Below are positions 52,463 to 63,553 of a stretch of DNA of 64,000 bases, piece after piece (the stretch's first letter is position 1; every line of letters begins with the position of its first letter). The stretch is from NCBI RefSeq assembly GCF_001623075.1, contig NZ_LMCF01000218.1, forward strand, positions 1-64,000, in the 5' to 3' direction. Source of the stretch: Pseudovibrio sp. Ad37. GTDB taxonomy: Bacteria > Pseudomonadota > Alphaproteobacteria > Rhizobiales > Stappiaceae. The position numbers were made by a program, and so were the translations under genes. The notes under the pieces were generated by a model. The model did no database searches. It saw only the letters and a list, made by a program, of their open reading frames with translations, and was not told the origin of the DNA.

Positions 52463-53365
52463 TTATGAGTCCCAGTTGCCTTTTGCAAAGGTCAGCGTCA
52501 GCCATCCTTCAATCTCGCGGCGATGCACAAGCTTCAGTCCCTGCTGTCCATACGCTGAGATGATCCGTGGACCATGCTCAATCCGCAAGCCGGATAGAAC
52601 CAGCGTAGACTTATGCGCAAGGTGAGCGCACAGTTTAGCGGACATCTGCATCAACGGTCTTGCAAGAATATTGGCAACAACCAGATCAAACGGACCAAAC
52701 TCATTAAAGCGGCGGTCATCCACACCAGCACCGGTGAAGGCTTTGAAGTGAGGCCCCACATTGTTCTTACGCGCATTATCAATCGCAGCTTCCACCGCAA
52801 TAGGATCGATATCGGTCGCCAGAACTTCAGAGCTGGTCAGCTTAGCAAGTGCAATGCCCAGAACACCCGTTCCGGTGCCTAAATCAAGCATACGGTGGTA
52901 TTTGTGCCGCTTCAACAAGCGTTGAAGCTCCAAAAGGCAACCTTCAGTCGTACCATGGTGACCGGTACCAAAAGCCTGCGCTGCTTCAATCTCGATACCA
53001 ATGTCAGACTGGCCGACAGCATCACGATCATGCGCACCATGAACGATAACCCGATCCGCACGAACCGGCTTCAAACCTTCAAGGGATTTAGCAACCCAAT
53101 TGATGTCAGGCAGCGCCTCAACTTCAGCAAAGCTTGGAATAACGCCGCCTTCAAACTGATCAAACAAACGCATTTCAACCAGATTGATTGCGTCATCAAC
53201 CGTAGATTCCAGAACCAGCACTTCTGCGGTCCAAGTTTTTCCGTCCTTGGAGCTTTCAAAGACGGCAACTGGGAACCCGTCATCTTCAAAGCGCGCCTCC
53301 ATAATATCGGAGAGTGCTTTTGCTTCAGCCTCAGGTGCCGGAATGCGAACCCGGATCGTGTCCAT
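52463..53365 (-). CDS. prmA: Ribosomal protein L11 methyltransferase
   Basis: SAM-dependent methylation of ribosomal protein L11. In 300 aa, an N-terminal ferredoxin-like region precedes the class I methyltransferase domain: AQAFGTGHHGTTEGCLLEL (L11-methyltransferase hallmark), MLDLGTGTGVLGIAL (SAM loop), ATDIDPIAVEAAIDNA and FDLVVANILARPLM (NxLxxPL motif). AAGGGA lies 8 nt before the ATG. The transcript ends at 52302 after a repeat element. Normal length. Confidence 0.94.
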   Translation of the reverse strand: MDTIRVRIPAPEAEAKALSDIMEARFEDDGFPVAVFESSKDGKTWTAEVLVLESTVDDAINLVEMRLFDQFEGGVIPSFAEVEALPDINWVAKSLEGLKPVRADRVIVHGAHDRDAVGQSDIGIEIEAAQAFGTGHHGTTEGCLLELQRLLKRHKYHRMLDLGTGTGVLGIALAKLTSSEVLATDIDPIAVEAAIDNARKNNVGPHFKAFTGAGVDDRRFNEFGPFDLVVANILARPLMQMSAKLCAHLAHKSTLVLSGLRIEHGPRIISAYGQQGLKLVHRREIEGWLTLTFAKGNWDS

Positions 53366-53454
53366 GCAAAATCCCTTAGTTACGATGAGCTATCAAAACT
53401 CAGTGAAAACCTTTGCCTAGGCGTATAGAAGGTGCAGCACCGAAAAGCCAGTAC

Positions 53455-55272
53455 TCACGAGGTTTTCTCGCGCTCTGCCGCATATTCGCAGGGAACAAGG
53501 CTAAGTATTGTTGAACCAGCAATCGGCATCGCAGGCTTGGTGCCATTCAGCGGGCGAAGCTTCTTGGTCGGGTCTATCAACATCAGCACAATAGCCGTCT
53601 CCGGCAAAGCCTCCTGAAACTCGGTCCAGCCATAAGTATCTGTCAGCTCACTGGCTTTGATGAACCAGCCTTCACGGATCTTCGTTTCAAGGTCATTATA
53701 GCTGTGTTCTGGTGTCAGGAAGGGACGACCGCCAAGAGTCACAACACGGCGAAACTTTTCCTTCTCGCTTTGCTCTTCTGAGGGGGCAAACTGATACACC
53801 TCCCCTCGCCCCATAAGCGGTCCAAAGTTTGTGGTCACCAGCGCGTTGTAATCATCATTGTCAGTCACAGCGAGCAAAACGCTGTAATTCTCAAGCGGAA
53901 GCTCGTTCTCAACTTCCTCGGAAAGAACCTCGCCATAGTGGTTCGTAAGCCCGGCATTGCGCGAAAGCCGCAGCTTACCCCAGTTACGGTCAACCGTAAG
54001 GCTCGGAACATCCAGCATTTTCAGCTTGGTCGCAAGCGCTACGCTAAACCGGCTCGCCCCAACAATCAGCAATCCCGGCCCCGTATGGCTGGAAAGCCCG
54101 AGCCACCGCGCAAACGGCCCAAGCGAAAACCCGTGCGCGAACACAGTCGCAACCACAACGGCAAACGACAAAACCGCCAACCGCTCTCCATCAGGAGCCC
54201 CATGTTCAACAAGCGACCTTGCAAACAAGCCGGAAACCGCAACGGCCACAATACCACGTGGCGCAATCCACCCAACCAGCAAACGTTCTTTCCAGCTCAA
54301 GTGAGCACCAATGGTTCCAACCCAAACCGAGATAGGCCGGATCACAAACAACAGCACCAGAATAAATGCCAAATCCTCCAACCCAAACTCCGCAAGACTG
54401 CCAAGCTGAACTGAAGCCGTCAAAACAATGAATACCGAAGACACCAGAATGATCGTGACGGCTTCCTTAAACCGTTTCAGCTCTTCAAGACTGGCGAGAC
54501 GAGAGTTACCGAGCACCAGTCCAAGAACCGTCACCGTCAGCAAACCGGATTCCTCCAGCACCAGATCAGAAAGCGCATAAGCGCCCATCACACTCACAAA
54601 AATCAGCGGAACTTTGAGAAACTCAGGAACACGGCCACCAACAAACAGCCAGATCAATCCACGCCCCAGCGCCCAGCCACCAACACCGCCAATCAGCAGC
54701 CCAGCCACAGCCCGGATCGCCAGGACCCAGAAACCATGGTCGCCGTGATAAACCAGATACCCTTCAAACATGAACACCGCGAGCAGCGCACCAAGTGGAT
54801 CAGCAAGAATTGCTTCCCAGCGCAGCAATGAACTCACCCGTCGCTCCAACCGCGCCTGACGCAGAAGGGGAATAATGACAGTAGGACCGGTAACAATCAG
54901 AATTGCAGCAAACACCAGCGCCGAAGGCCAGCTCAGCTCTGCGATATAGTGGGCATTCAATGCGCCCAACAAAAACGCGATAAAAGCGCCCAAAAGAACG
55001 AGTCGCCAAACCGCCTTCTCAACACCGCCAATACGTTGAAAGTTAAGAGAAAGACCGCCTTCAAACAGAATAACGGCAACCCCAAGCGCAACAGTTGGAC
55101 GCAATAAATCACCGAACAACGCAGTTGGGCTGAGAACACCCGTGGCAGGGCCAATGAGAAAGCCAGCAACAAGCAGAAGAACGATCGCAGGCAAAGACCA
55201 TCGCCAGGCAAGCCATTGTGCACCAACGCCCGCCACACCAATCATCGCAAGTGCGAGAACCACCTCATTCAT
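53455..55272 (-). CDS. CPA1 family cation:proton antiporter with NAD-binding domain
   Basis: A 605-aa Na+/H+ or K+/H+ antiporter of the NhaP/CPA1 group. About twelve TM segments fill residues 1-395 (LPAIVLLLVAGFLIGPATG; the GWIAPRGIVAVAVSGLFA motif is typical). The C-terminal part (about 400-600) is a cytoplasmic RCK/TrkA-N-like domain with GPGLLIVGASRFSVALATKL (NAD/ligand loop) and LLAVTDNDDYNALVTTNF. ATG 55272 with GGGAG 8 nt upstream is preferred over the longer frame at 55311. The ion cannot be told from sequence. Confidence 0.87.
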   Translation of the reverse strand: MNEVVLALAMIGVAGVGAQWLAWRWSLPAIVLLLVAGFLIGPATGVLSPTALFGDLLRPTVALGVAVILFEGGLSLNFQRIGGVEKAVWRLVLLGAFIAFLLGALNAHYIAELSWPSALVFAAILIVTGPTVIIPLLRQARLERRVSSLLRWEAILADPLGALLAVFMFEGYLVYHGDHGFWVLAIRAVAGLLIGGVGGWALGRGLIWLFVGGRVPEFLKVPLIFVSVMGAYALSDLVLEESGLLTVTVLGLVLGNSRLASLEELKRFKEAVTIILVSSVFIVLTASVQLGSLAEFGLEDLAFILVLLFVIRPISVWVGTIGAHLSWKERLLVGWIAPRGIVAVAVSGLFARSLVEHGAPDGERLAVLSFAVVVATVFAHGFSLGPFARWLGLSSHTGPGLLIVGASRFSVALATKLKMLDVPSLTVDRNWGKLRLSRNAGLTNHYGEVLSEEVENELPLENYSVLLAVTDNDDYNALVTTNFGPLMGRGEVYQFAPSEEQSEKEKFRRVVTLGGRPFLTPEHSYNDLETKIREGWFIKASELTDTYGWTEFQEALPETAIVLMLIDPTKKLRPLNGTKPAMPIAGSTILSLVPCEYAAEREKTS

Positions 55273-55346
55273 TGCTATCTCCCAACACAACTTAGAAGAG
55301 AGATAGCACAATCTACCCTAAAGGTAATTAACGCTTGAGCTGCAGC

Positions 55347-57812
55347 TTATGCCCGCTCGACAAAGCTATCGAGCACTTTCTTTTGGCCAGCTTTTTCAAA
55401 ATCGACGGTAAGCTTGTTCCCCTCGATATCGCCGATCAATCCATAACCGAACTTCATATGGAAGATCCGCTCACCAATCGCAAAATCGCTTCCTGCCTCA
55501 GTAACGCTCTTGGCAACCAGCTCGCCTTCAATGGTCATCGGACCAGCCTTCTTGGCACGACGGCTCTGGTTTCCGCCATGCATTTTGCCATACTGCTGAC
55601 CAGACGCCTGCGCCTTACGCGCACGCTGCCAACCCGGCGTAGAGTACTTGCTCTGGAAGGGATCACTGTTGTCAAACCGGCTGGCACCATAACCACCACC
55701 AGCGCTATTCAGACCATACCCACCGTAAGAGCTGGAGGCCTCAACAACCTCAACACTATCTGCAGGTAGCTCATCCAGAAACCGCGAAGGAATGCAGGAC
55801 TGCCACGAGCCATGAATGCGGCGGTTAGAGGTAAACCACACTTTCACACGCTTGCGGCCACGGGTAAGACCCACATAGGCAAGGCGCCGTTCCTCTTCCA
55901 GACCAGCTTGTCCGGTTTCATCCAATGCCCGCTGGTTCGGGAACACACCCTCTTCCCAACCGGGAAGGAAAACACTATCAAATTCAAGGCCTTTTGCAGA
56001 ATGGAGTGTCATAATCGAGACCGCATCCTCTTCCGCATCGCTGTCCTTATCCATCACCAACGAGATGTGCTCAAGGAACCCAGCCATGCTCTCAAACTCT
56101 TCCATCGAGCGGATAAGTTCTTTCAGGTTGTCCAAACGTCCCGGCGCTTCAGCAGATCGATCCTGACGCCACATCTGGGTGTAACCACTCTCATCAAGAA
56201 TGATCTCCGCCAGTTCCGTATGGCTCATGGTCTCAACCTGATTACGCCAGTTCTCCAACATGCCAAGAACATCCGCGAGCGCAGCACGAGCTTTCGGACG
56301 CAGCTCATTGGTCTGCACCAACTCTTCAGCAGCAATCATCAGCGGAATAGCGCGTTCCCGTGCATAAGCATGAACGATTTTCAGCGTAGCTTCACCAAGC
56401 CCACGCTTCGGCGTATTCACGATGCGCTCAAAAGCCAGATCATCTGACGTCTGCATAACACAGCGGAAATAGGCGAGCGCATCACGGATTTCCATGCGCT
56501 CATAAAAGCGCGGGCCACCAATAACGCGGTAGTTCAAACCAAGCGTGACGAACCGATCTTCAAACTCACGCATCTGGAAGGACGCACGCACCAAAATGGC
56601 CATTTCATTAAGGGAATGCCCATGGTTTTGAAGGGCTTCAATCTCATCACCAACAGAACGGGCTTCCTCTTGAGAATCCCAGGCCGAGGTGACTTGTACC
56701 TTCTCTTCTTCCTCAGATCCCATCTGGTCAGTGAAAAGAGTTTTACCAAGACGGCCCTGATTATGCGCGATCAGGTGAGAAGCCGCGGACAGGATGTGGC
56801 TGGTCGAGCGATAGTTCCGTTCAAGCCGAACGACAACGGCACCCGGGAAATCCTGCTCAAATCTCAGGATGTTATCAACCTCAGCACCACGCCAGCCATA
56901 AATGGACTGGTCATCATCGCCAACACAGGCCACGTTCGGATTGCCCTGCGCCAGCAGACGCAACCACATGTACTGCGCGATGTTGGTATCCTGATACTCA
57001 TCCACCAGCATGTAACGGAAGCGATGCTGGAAGCTCTTCAAAACATCATCATGCTCTTTGAAGATCGTAATACAATGCAGCAGCAAATCACCAAAATCAC
57101 AGGCATTCAGGATCTTAAGCCGTTCCTGATAGGTCTCATAAAGCTTGCGCCCCAAGCCATTAGCAAAGGCCTGTGCGTCACCAGCTGAAATCTGTGAGGG
57201 TGTAAGCCCCCGGTTCTTCCAGCTGTCCAGCAGCCCGGCAAATGTCTTTGCAGTCCAACGCTTTTCATCCAGACCTTCCGCCTGAATGATCTGCTTGATC
57301 AAACGAACCTGATCGTCCGTATCCAGAATGGAGAACGAGGACTTCAATCCAACAAGCTCAGCATGGCGGCGCAAAATCTTCACGCAGATCGCGTGGAACG
57401 TGCCGAGCCACGCCATGCCTTCAACACCATCGCCAATGTAAGCGCCAATGCGCGTCTTCATCTCGCGGGCAGCTTTGTTGGTGAAGGTCACAGAAAGGAT
57501 CTGCCCCGGAGTGGCATGACCCGTTGCCAGAATATGCGCAATACGCGTTGTCAGAACACGTGTCTTACCAGTGCCAGCACCTGCAAGAACGAGCACTGGT
57601 CCGTTGATCGTTTCAACAGCAAGTCGTTGTTCTGCATTCAATCCTTCCATGTAGGCTGGGGCGTTGGTTTGCCGTGCAGCCATGGCCCTCGCTGCGATAC
57701 CACCTGCCTTGGGCTGTGGTGCAGCCAGAGGATCAGCAGGGTGAGCAGGTATTCCGCGATGAAGTGGGCCAGAAGAGTTTGCCATTGAGCTCGTTAGATC
57801 CTTTGAACGCAT
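55347..57812 (-). CDS. uvrD: ATP-dependent 3'-5' DNA helicase UvrD/PcrA
   Basis: Superfamily 1A helicase for nucleotide excision and mismatch repair. In 821 aa: the Q motif GLNAEQRLAV, Walker A GAGTGKTRV (78-86), motif Ia TFTNKAAREM, motif II LVDEYQDTN, motif III GDDDQSIYGWRGA, motif IV RLERNYRST, motif V/VI TLHSAKGLEFDSVF and RRLAYVGLTRGRKRV. The first 58 residues are an extra, poorly conserved, Ala/Pro-rich extension. The C-terminal region (about 740-821) is a UvrD/PcrA Tudor-like RNA-polymerase-contact module (FGYGLIGDIEGNKLTVDF). ATG 57812 is used; internal Met10 is an alternative. Confidence 0.95.
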   Translation of the reverse strand: MRSKDLTSSMANSSGPLHRGIPAHPADPLAAPQPKAGGIAARAMAARQTNAPAYMEGLNAEQRLAVETINGPVLVLAGAGTGKTRVLTTRIAHILATGHATPGQILSVTFTNKAAREMKTRIGAYIGDGVEGMAWLGTFHAICVKILRRHAELVGLKSSFSILDTDDQVRLIKQIIQAEGLDEKRWTAKTFAGLLDSWKNRGLTPSQISAGDAQAFANGLGRKLYETYQERLKILNACDFGDLLLHCITIFKEHDDVLKSFQHRFRYMLVDEYQDTNIAQYMWLRLLAQGNPNVACVGDDDQSIYGWRGAEVDNILRFEQDFPGAVVVRLERNYRSTSHILSAASHLIAHNQGRLGKTLFTDQMGSEEEEKVQVTSAWDSQEEARSVGDEIEALQNHGHSLNEMAILVRASFQMREFEDRFVTLGLNYRVIGGPRFYERMEIRDALAYFRCVMQTSDDLAFERIVNTPKRGLGEATLKIVHAYARERAIPLMIAAEELVQTNELRPKARAALADVLGMLENWRNQVETMSHTELAEIILDESGYTQMWRQDRSAEAPGRLDNLKELIRSMEEFESMAGFLEHISLVMDKDSDAEEDAVSIMTLHSAKGLEFDSVFLPGWEEGVFPNQRALDETGQAGLEEERRLAYVGLTRGRKRVKVWFTSNRRIHGSWQSCIPSRFLDELPADSVEVVEASSSYGGYGLNSAGGGYGASRFDNSDPFQSKYSTPGWQRARKAQASGQQYGKMHGGNQSRRAKKAGPMTIEGELVAKSVTEAGSDFAIGERIFHMKFGYGLIGDIEGNKLTVDFEKAGQKKVLDSFVERA

Positions 57813-58135
57813 ACCCCTCTCAAATCAGAGGGAGAATCTCCAATACTTAACGAGGAACAATATAGCAACAACATTGAAGAAGCGAGGCATCAGCAAAGAG
57901 ATACACATCGTTTTGTAAGGCAAGGCATCTTCACTCAGTAACTCTTGCCTCACGCCAGTTTTGCTCTGTGATGTTTTATCAAGCTTGTTCTGAGTTACTT
58001 GAAATCCGGGAGGCCCTTTAGTGTTTTAAAGAGGAAGTATGCGTATACTTGCCAACGAGAATAACTCAGCTTAGCAATGGGAATATCTTCACTTCCGAAA
58101 GACAAACAACACTGTAACAACCTGAAAGAAAAACT
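57813..58135. other. Gene-free divergent region between uvrD and the DUF4142 gene
   Basis: About 320 bp that should hold both promoters. A short inverted repeat AGTAT-GCGT-ATACT (58036-58049) may be an operator. A LexA-type SOS box was not recognised. Confidence 0.45.
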
Positions 58136-58654
58136 ATGAATACTGGTAAGTTACACATGACACGTCGGAACGCCGTCATTGGCATCTCCGGTTCTTTACT
58201 GGCAGCACCTGCTCTGGTTTCCTCCGCCCAGGCCAACCACCACGGCTCCACCGATTACACCAACAAGACGCTGACAATCAGCCCCTTCTCACTTGCCATC
58301 AGTGAAATGGCGACAATGAAGGCCAGCAATCCATTGGTGCGCCAGTTTGCAGAGCTGGAAAGCGAAGAACAAACTGCGGTCTCAAAAGTGATTGAATCCA
58401 CAGGCGCCATGCCTCCCCCGCGTCCCGCTGCTCTGGAAAACATCTACAAGAAGCTGGAGGCCGAAAACGGTGAGGACTTTGACCGTCTGTACATCTCAGC
58501 TGAAATCACTGGTCATGAGGACTTGCTGAAGATTCAATCACCGGAATCCGGTAAAAAGCCTGTGAACGTGGATGTGGCAACAGCAACCATTCTGGTCGCT
58601 TTCATCCATACCCATCTGGCGATGCTGGCAGAGATCCGCAAGCAAATCGGCTAA
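58136..58654 (+). CDS. DUF4142-like ferritin-fold protein with Tat-type signal
   Basis: A 172-aa exported protein. The N-terminus has TRRNAVIGISGSLLAAPALVSSAQA, a twin-arginine-like signal followed by AxA cleavage. The mature part is all-helical and resembles DUF4142: FSLAISEMATMKASNPLVRQFAELE and LYISAEITGHEDLLKIQ. The function is unknown; the ferritin-like fold may bind metal. ATG 58136 or 58157 (which begins MTRRN) could be used. Confidence 0.72.
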   Translation: MNTGKLHMTRRNAVIGISGSLLAAPALVSSAQANHHGSTDYTNKTLTISPFSLAISEMATMKASNPLVRQFAELESEEQTAVSKVIESTGAMPPPRPAALENIYKKLEAENGEDFDRLYISAEITGHEDLLKIQSPESGKKPVNVDVATATILVAFIHTHLAMLAEIRKQIG

Positions 58655-58870
58655 ACAACTCATTCAAACATCTCAGAAAACACCAGTGGTGCGCTCCGGC
58701 CTCACTGGTGTTTTCCTGTCAAATTCAGCCACCCCAACGATCACATCTTCAAATTTGGCTCAATTATCGCTGTCTCCCGAGAGATCTTGCTAAGATTTCC
58801 TGCCCACTCTCTTAGTCACGGATGTTGCTTTTGGAGAACATCTGACCGCAACTGGAATGGAGTTTGAGAT

Positions 58871-59482
58871 ATGCCGAAGGTCATTTGCAGATATAAAAAC
58901 TACGATGACTTCTATAAAAACCGCACAAGCATCTGGGCTGAAATCAGACGTCGGATGAACATCCACGCGACGGACACTGCAAGCTTCGACAAACTCATTT
59001 TCCAGGGCAAGGCAGCCATCCGGCTGACCTACGACAATCATGTCGAAGACGCGCCGGATATGAAGAAAGCCAGAACGAACATTGCCGCACTTGAAAAAGA
59101 GAAAGCAAGAACCTTCCGCTTTGTTCAGGCCTCCAAGTCACTGGAAGAGGATATCTCGACAAAACACAAAATGCTCAAAGTGCTCGAAAGCCAGCTGAAG
59201 CAGCAGGAAAAAGACCCTAAAACTGATCCCAACTATCGCGATACGGCGAAAGAGCTCAAAAAGCTGCTCAAGCTCCAACCTGCAGTCAAAAAGAAGATCC
59301 AGGAATACGACAGTGCTCTGAAAGCACTTGAAAAAGCTGAAGCAGACTACGACCCGCTGAAAAAGCAGGTTGAAAAAACCATCCCAATGAGCGTTCAGAC
59401 AGACGGCAAAAACATGATGCTCTATATCGGCGGACGCGCCGAAGCATCTGTCCGCCTAAGAGCAACATTGGCGCAGAAGTAG
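58871..59482 (+). CDS. Unknown coiled-coil protein
   Basis: A 203-aa cytosolic protein with no signal or TM segment. The central part (about 70-175) is a Lys/Glu-rich coiled coil (ISTKHKMLKVLESQLKQQEK, LKKLLKLQPAVKKKIQEYDS, LKALEKAEADYDPLKKQVEK). The N-terminal block KVICRYKNYDDFYKNRTSIW and the C-terminal block MSVQTDGKNMMLYIGGRAEA look folded and flank the coil. No family was recognised. GGAG lies 10 nt before the ATG. It is followed by a good terminator, so it is likely a real expressed gene. Confidence 0.6.
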   Translation: MPKVICRYKNYDDFYKNRTSIWAEIRRRMNIHATDTASFDKLIFQGKAAIRLTYDNHVEDAPDMKKARTNIAALEKEKARTFRFVQASKSLEEDISTKHKMLKVLESQLKQQEKDPKTDPNYRDTAKELKKLLKLQPAVKKKIQEYDSALKALEKAEADYDPLKKQVEKTIPMSVQTDGKNMMLYIGGRAEASVRLRATLAQK

Positions 59483-59506
59483 GTTTTGCCGCAAACCTGC
59501 GAATGC

Positions 59507-59540
59507 AGCGAGAGGAGCCAAACAGCTCCCTCGCTTTTTA
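59507..59540 (+). terminator. Terminator of the unknown coiled-coil gene
   Basis: AGCGAGAGGAGC (59507-59518) pairs with GCTCCCTCGCT (59524-59534), one bulge, followed by T5. Convergent ligA ends 2 nt further. Confidence 0.85.
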
Positions 59541-59541
59541 A

Positions 59542-61905
<2,364 letters not shown>

Positions 61906-61927
61906 CTATGTAACGGGAGGCCCAGGC

Positions 61928-63187
61928 TCAGGTTGTCCCAAGCCCTTCATCCTTTCCAGGCTCATCAGAAATGGAGTTATCCCCCTCCTCTGGGTCATCC
62001 CCTACACTTGTTTGCATCTCATCAATACCGATCATCCGCATCAGCACCGCAGCCAACGCCAGCGCAGTGAAGATTGGCCCCACCGGGAAGCCGTGAGCCG
62101 CCAGCCCAATATTAACGATCGGCAAAAGATAAACCGCAAACAAAAGGAGCGGCGCCACAAACGGAGAATTTGCATCATCATCAAACAGACCAGTACGCGT
62201 CGCATAAAGGTAGAGCGCTGGAGAAAGCACTGCATAGTCCCAGAGGAACAGGAAAGGCGTTGCCAGCAAAACACACAGCGTCACAGCAAGATTACGGGCA
62301 ATCGGTTCACGCTCACGCATAAACAGCCAGAACACCACCACGAACGCCAAAACCGTAAAGGGCAATTGCACCAGATATCCAGCCGTTGCAGAAAACCCGA
62401 GCGCCCGCATGGCACCAAATGCAGACGGGATCAGATAAAGGAAGCTGCCCTCACCTTGGTCCATGACAGTTGCCAGCAAGGACGGAACCGTGTCCAGATA
62501 GATCCACCAAAGACCGGACCCAAAGAACACAGCAGAGGCATCAACAAGGAACGCCACAGTCGCAACACAGGCGCACAGCGCGATGATGCTGCGATGGGCA
62601 ATCAGTATAATCGGGATCAGCATAAACAGCTCAGGTTTGATGGAAACACACCCAAGCAACACACCCGCCCATGCCGGATGCCGGTCCAGCAGACGCAACC
62701 CGCCATAAAGGAACCCGCCCGCCAACATGCCAAACTGGCCGTAAAACAGGTTCACCAGTGTTGCAGGAGCAAAAATGAAAAAGGTGAACGCACGAATGGG
62801 CGCTTTACGGCTAAAGGCGACAGAAAACGAGAGCAAAGCTCCCATCCCCATCCAAAGGCTATAAGCTTGTAGGTAGGTAAGTCCAGACAACGGAACCAGA
62901 AAGACCAACAGACTTGGCGGATGCACCCACGCGTAAAAGCCGGAGCCACCAGCCACATTGCGCTGTACTTCATCATAAAACCAGCCAAAGTCATAAAGCT
63001 GCGCAGCTTGCCCCGCCACAGCCATGCGAGAGGCAAGCAGGAACTGGTAGAAGTCGCCGCCCACCCTGCGCAGATCGAATCCATCAAGGCCCATCACCGA
63101 TCCAAACAGATACAGCGGATAGACCACCACAATCAGCAGCAGCGCGATGACAAAATAGATCTGTAAGCGGGCGAACGAGATAAACAT
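61928..63187 (-). CDS. GT87-like (DUF2029) polytopic membrane glycosyltransferase
   Basis: A 419-aa membrane protein with about 10 TM segments. Seen: the N-terminal TM followed by LRRVGGDFYQFLLASRMAVAG (conserved acidic GGDF in the first loop), WVHPPSLLVFLVPLSGL, FYGQFGMLAGGFLYGGLRLL, GVLLGCVSIKPELFMLIPI (typical KPxxx block of the family). These match the GT-C fold DUF2029/GT87 pattern that uses polyprenyl-phosphate sugar donors. The acidic C-terminal tail is cytoplasmic. It is a single gene; the acceptor is unknown. ATG 63187. Confidence 0.82.
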   Translation of the reverse strand: MFISFARLQIYFVIALLLIVVVYPLYLFGSVMGLDGFDLRRVGGDFYQFLLASRMAVAGQAAQLYDFGWFYDEVQRNVAGGSGFYAWVHPPSLLVFLVPLSGLTYLQAYSLWMGMGALLSFSVAFSRKAPIRAFTFFIFAPATLVNLFYGQFGMLAGGFLYGGLRLLDRHPAWAGVLLGCVSIKPELFMLIPIILIAHRSIIALCACVATVAFLVDASAVFFGSGLWWIYLDTVPSLLATVMDQGEGSFLYLIPSAFGAMRALGFSATAGYLVQLPFTVLAFVVVFWLFMREREPIARNLAVTLCVLLATPFLFLWDYAVLSPALYLYATRTGLFDDDANSPFVAPLLLFAVYLLPIVNIGLAAHGFPVGPIFTALALAAVLMRMIGIDEMQTSVGDDPEEGDNSISDEPGKDEGLGTT

Positions 63188-63205
63188 CTACCGGCCTCCA
63201 TCTAT

Positions 63206-63250
63206 GCATATCCCCGTAAGTGGTTCCGGTTTTCGGATGAGAATATGCGC
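63206..63250 (+). repeat. RIME-like dispersed element, copy E
   Basis: GCATATCCCCGTAAGTGG, TTCCGGTTTTCGGATGAGAA, TATGCGC: the same module 1 as copies A, B and C. Only module 1 is present. It lies about 20 bp upstream of the GT87 gene start, on the 5' side. Confidence 0.7.
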
Positions 63251-63522
63251 AAGTATAAAGTCTTGGTTGCCGGAGAGTTTAGAAGATACCAAGTTAATTA
63301 TTTGAATACGCTACGTAATTTAAGATTCTTTTAGGGAAATGAAACAGTGTTCACAAGAGAAGGTATGCCACCAAATTCTTTATAGGAAAATCTGAAGAAG
63401 GGTTATGCTCGCAAAACCTGTCCCTTGCGCCTAGTTAGAGCACGGCCTTGGCTCACCCAAAAAAGGTCCACTCCCAAAACACCATGGCCACCACTCCCTC
63501 CTTGATTTTCAGCAGTAACTAG

Positions 63523-63552
63523 GGAACTCTCCCTCCTGCAATCAGGAGTTCC
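63523..63552 (+). promoter_or_regulatory. Hairpin hiding the Shine-Dalgarno of the ABC gene
   Basis: CTCCTG (63533-63538) pairs with CAGGAG (63543-63548), which is the likely ribosome site, across CAAT. GGAACTC (63523-63529) and GAGTTCC (63546-63552) form an alternative 7-bp stem that also covers the site. The ATG is at 63554. Translational control is possible. Confidence 0.5.
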
Positions 63553-63553
63553 A

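Larger units (their letters stand above)
63188..63553. other. Gene-free divergent region between the GT87 gene and the ABC ATPase
   Basis: Contains repeat copy E (63206-63250) and, at the right end, mutually exclusive hairpins around the ABC gene Shine-Dalgarno (63523-63552). Promoters for both genes should be here. Confidence 0.5.
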
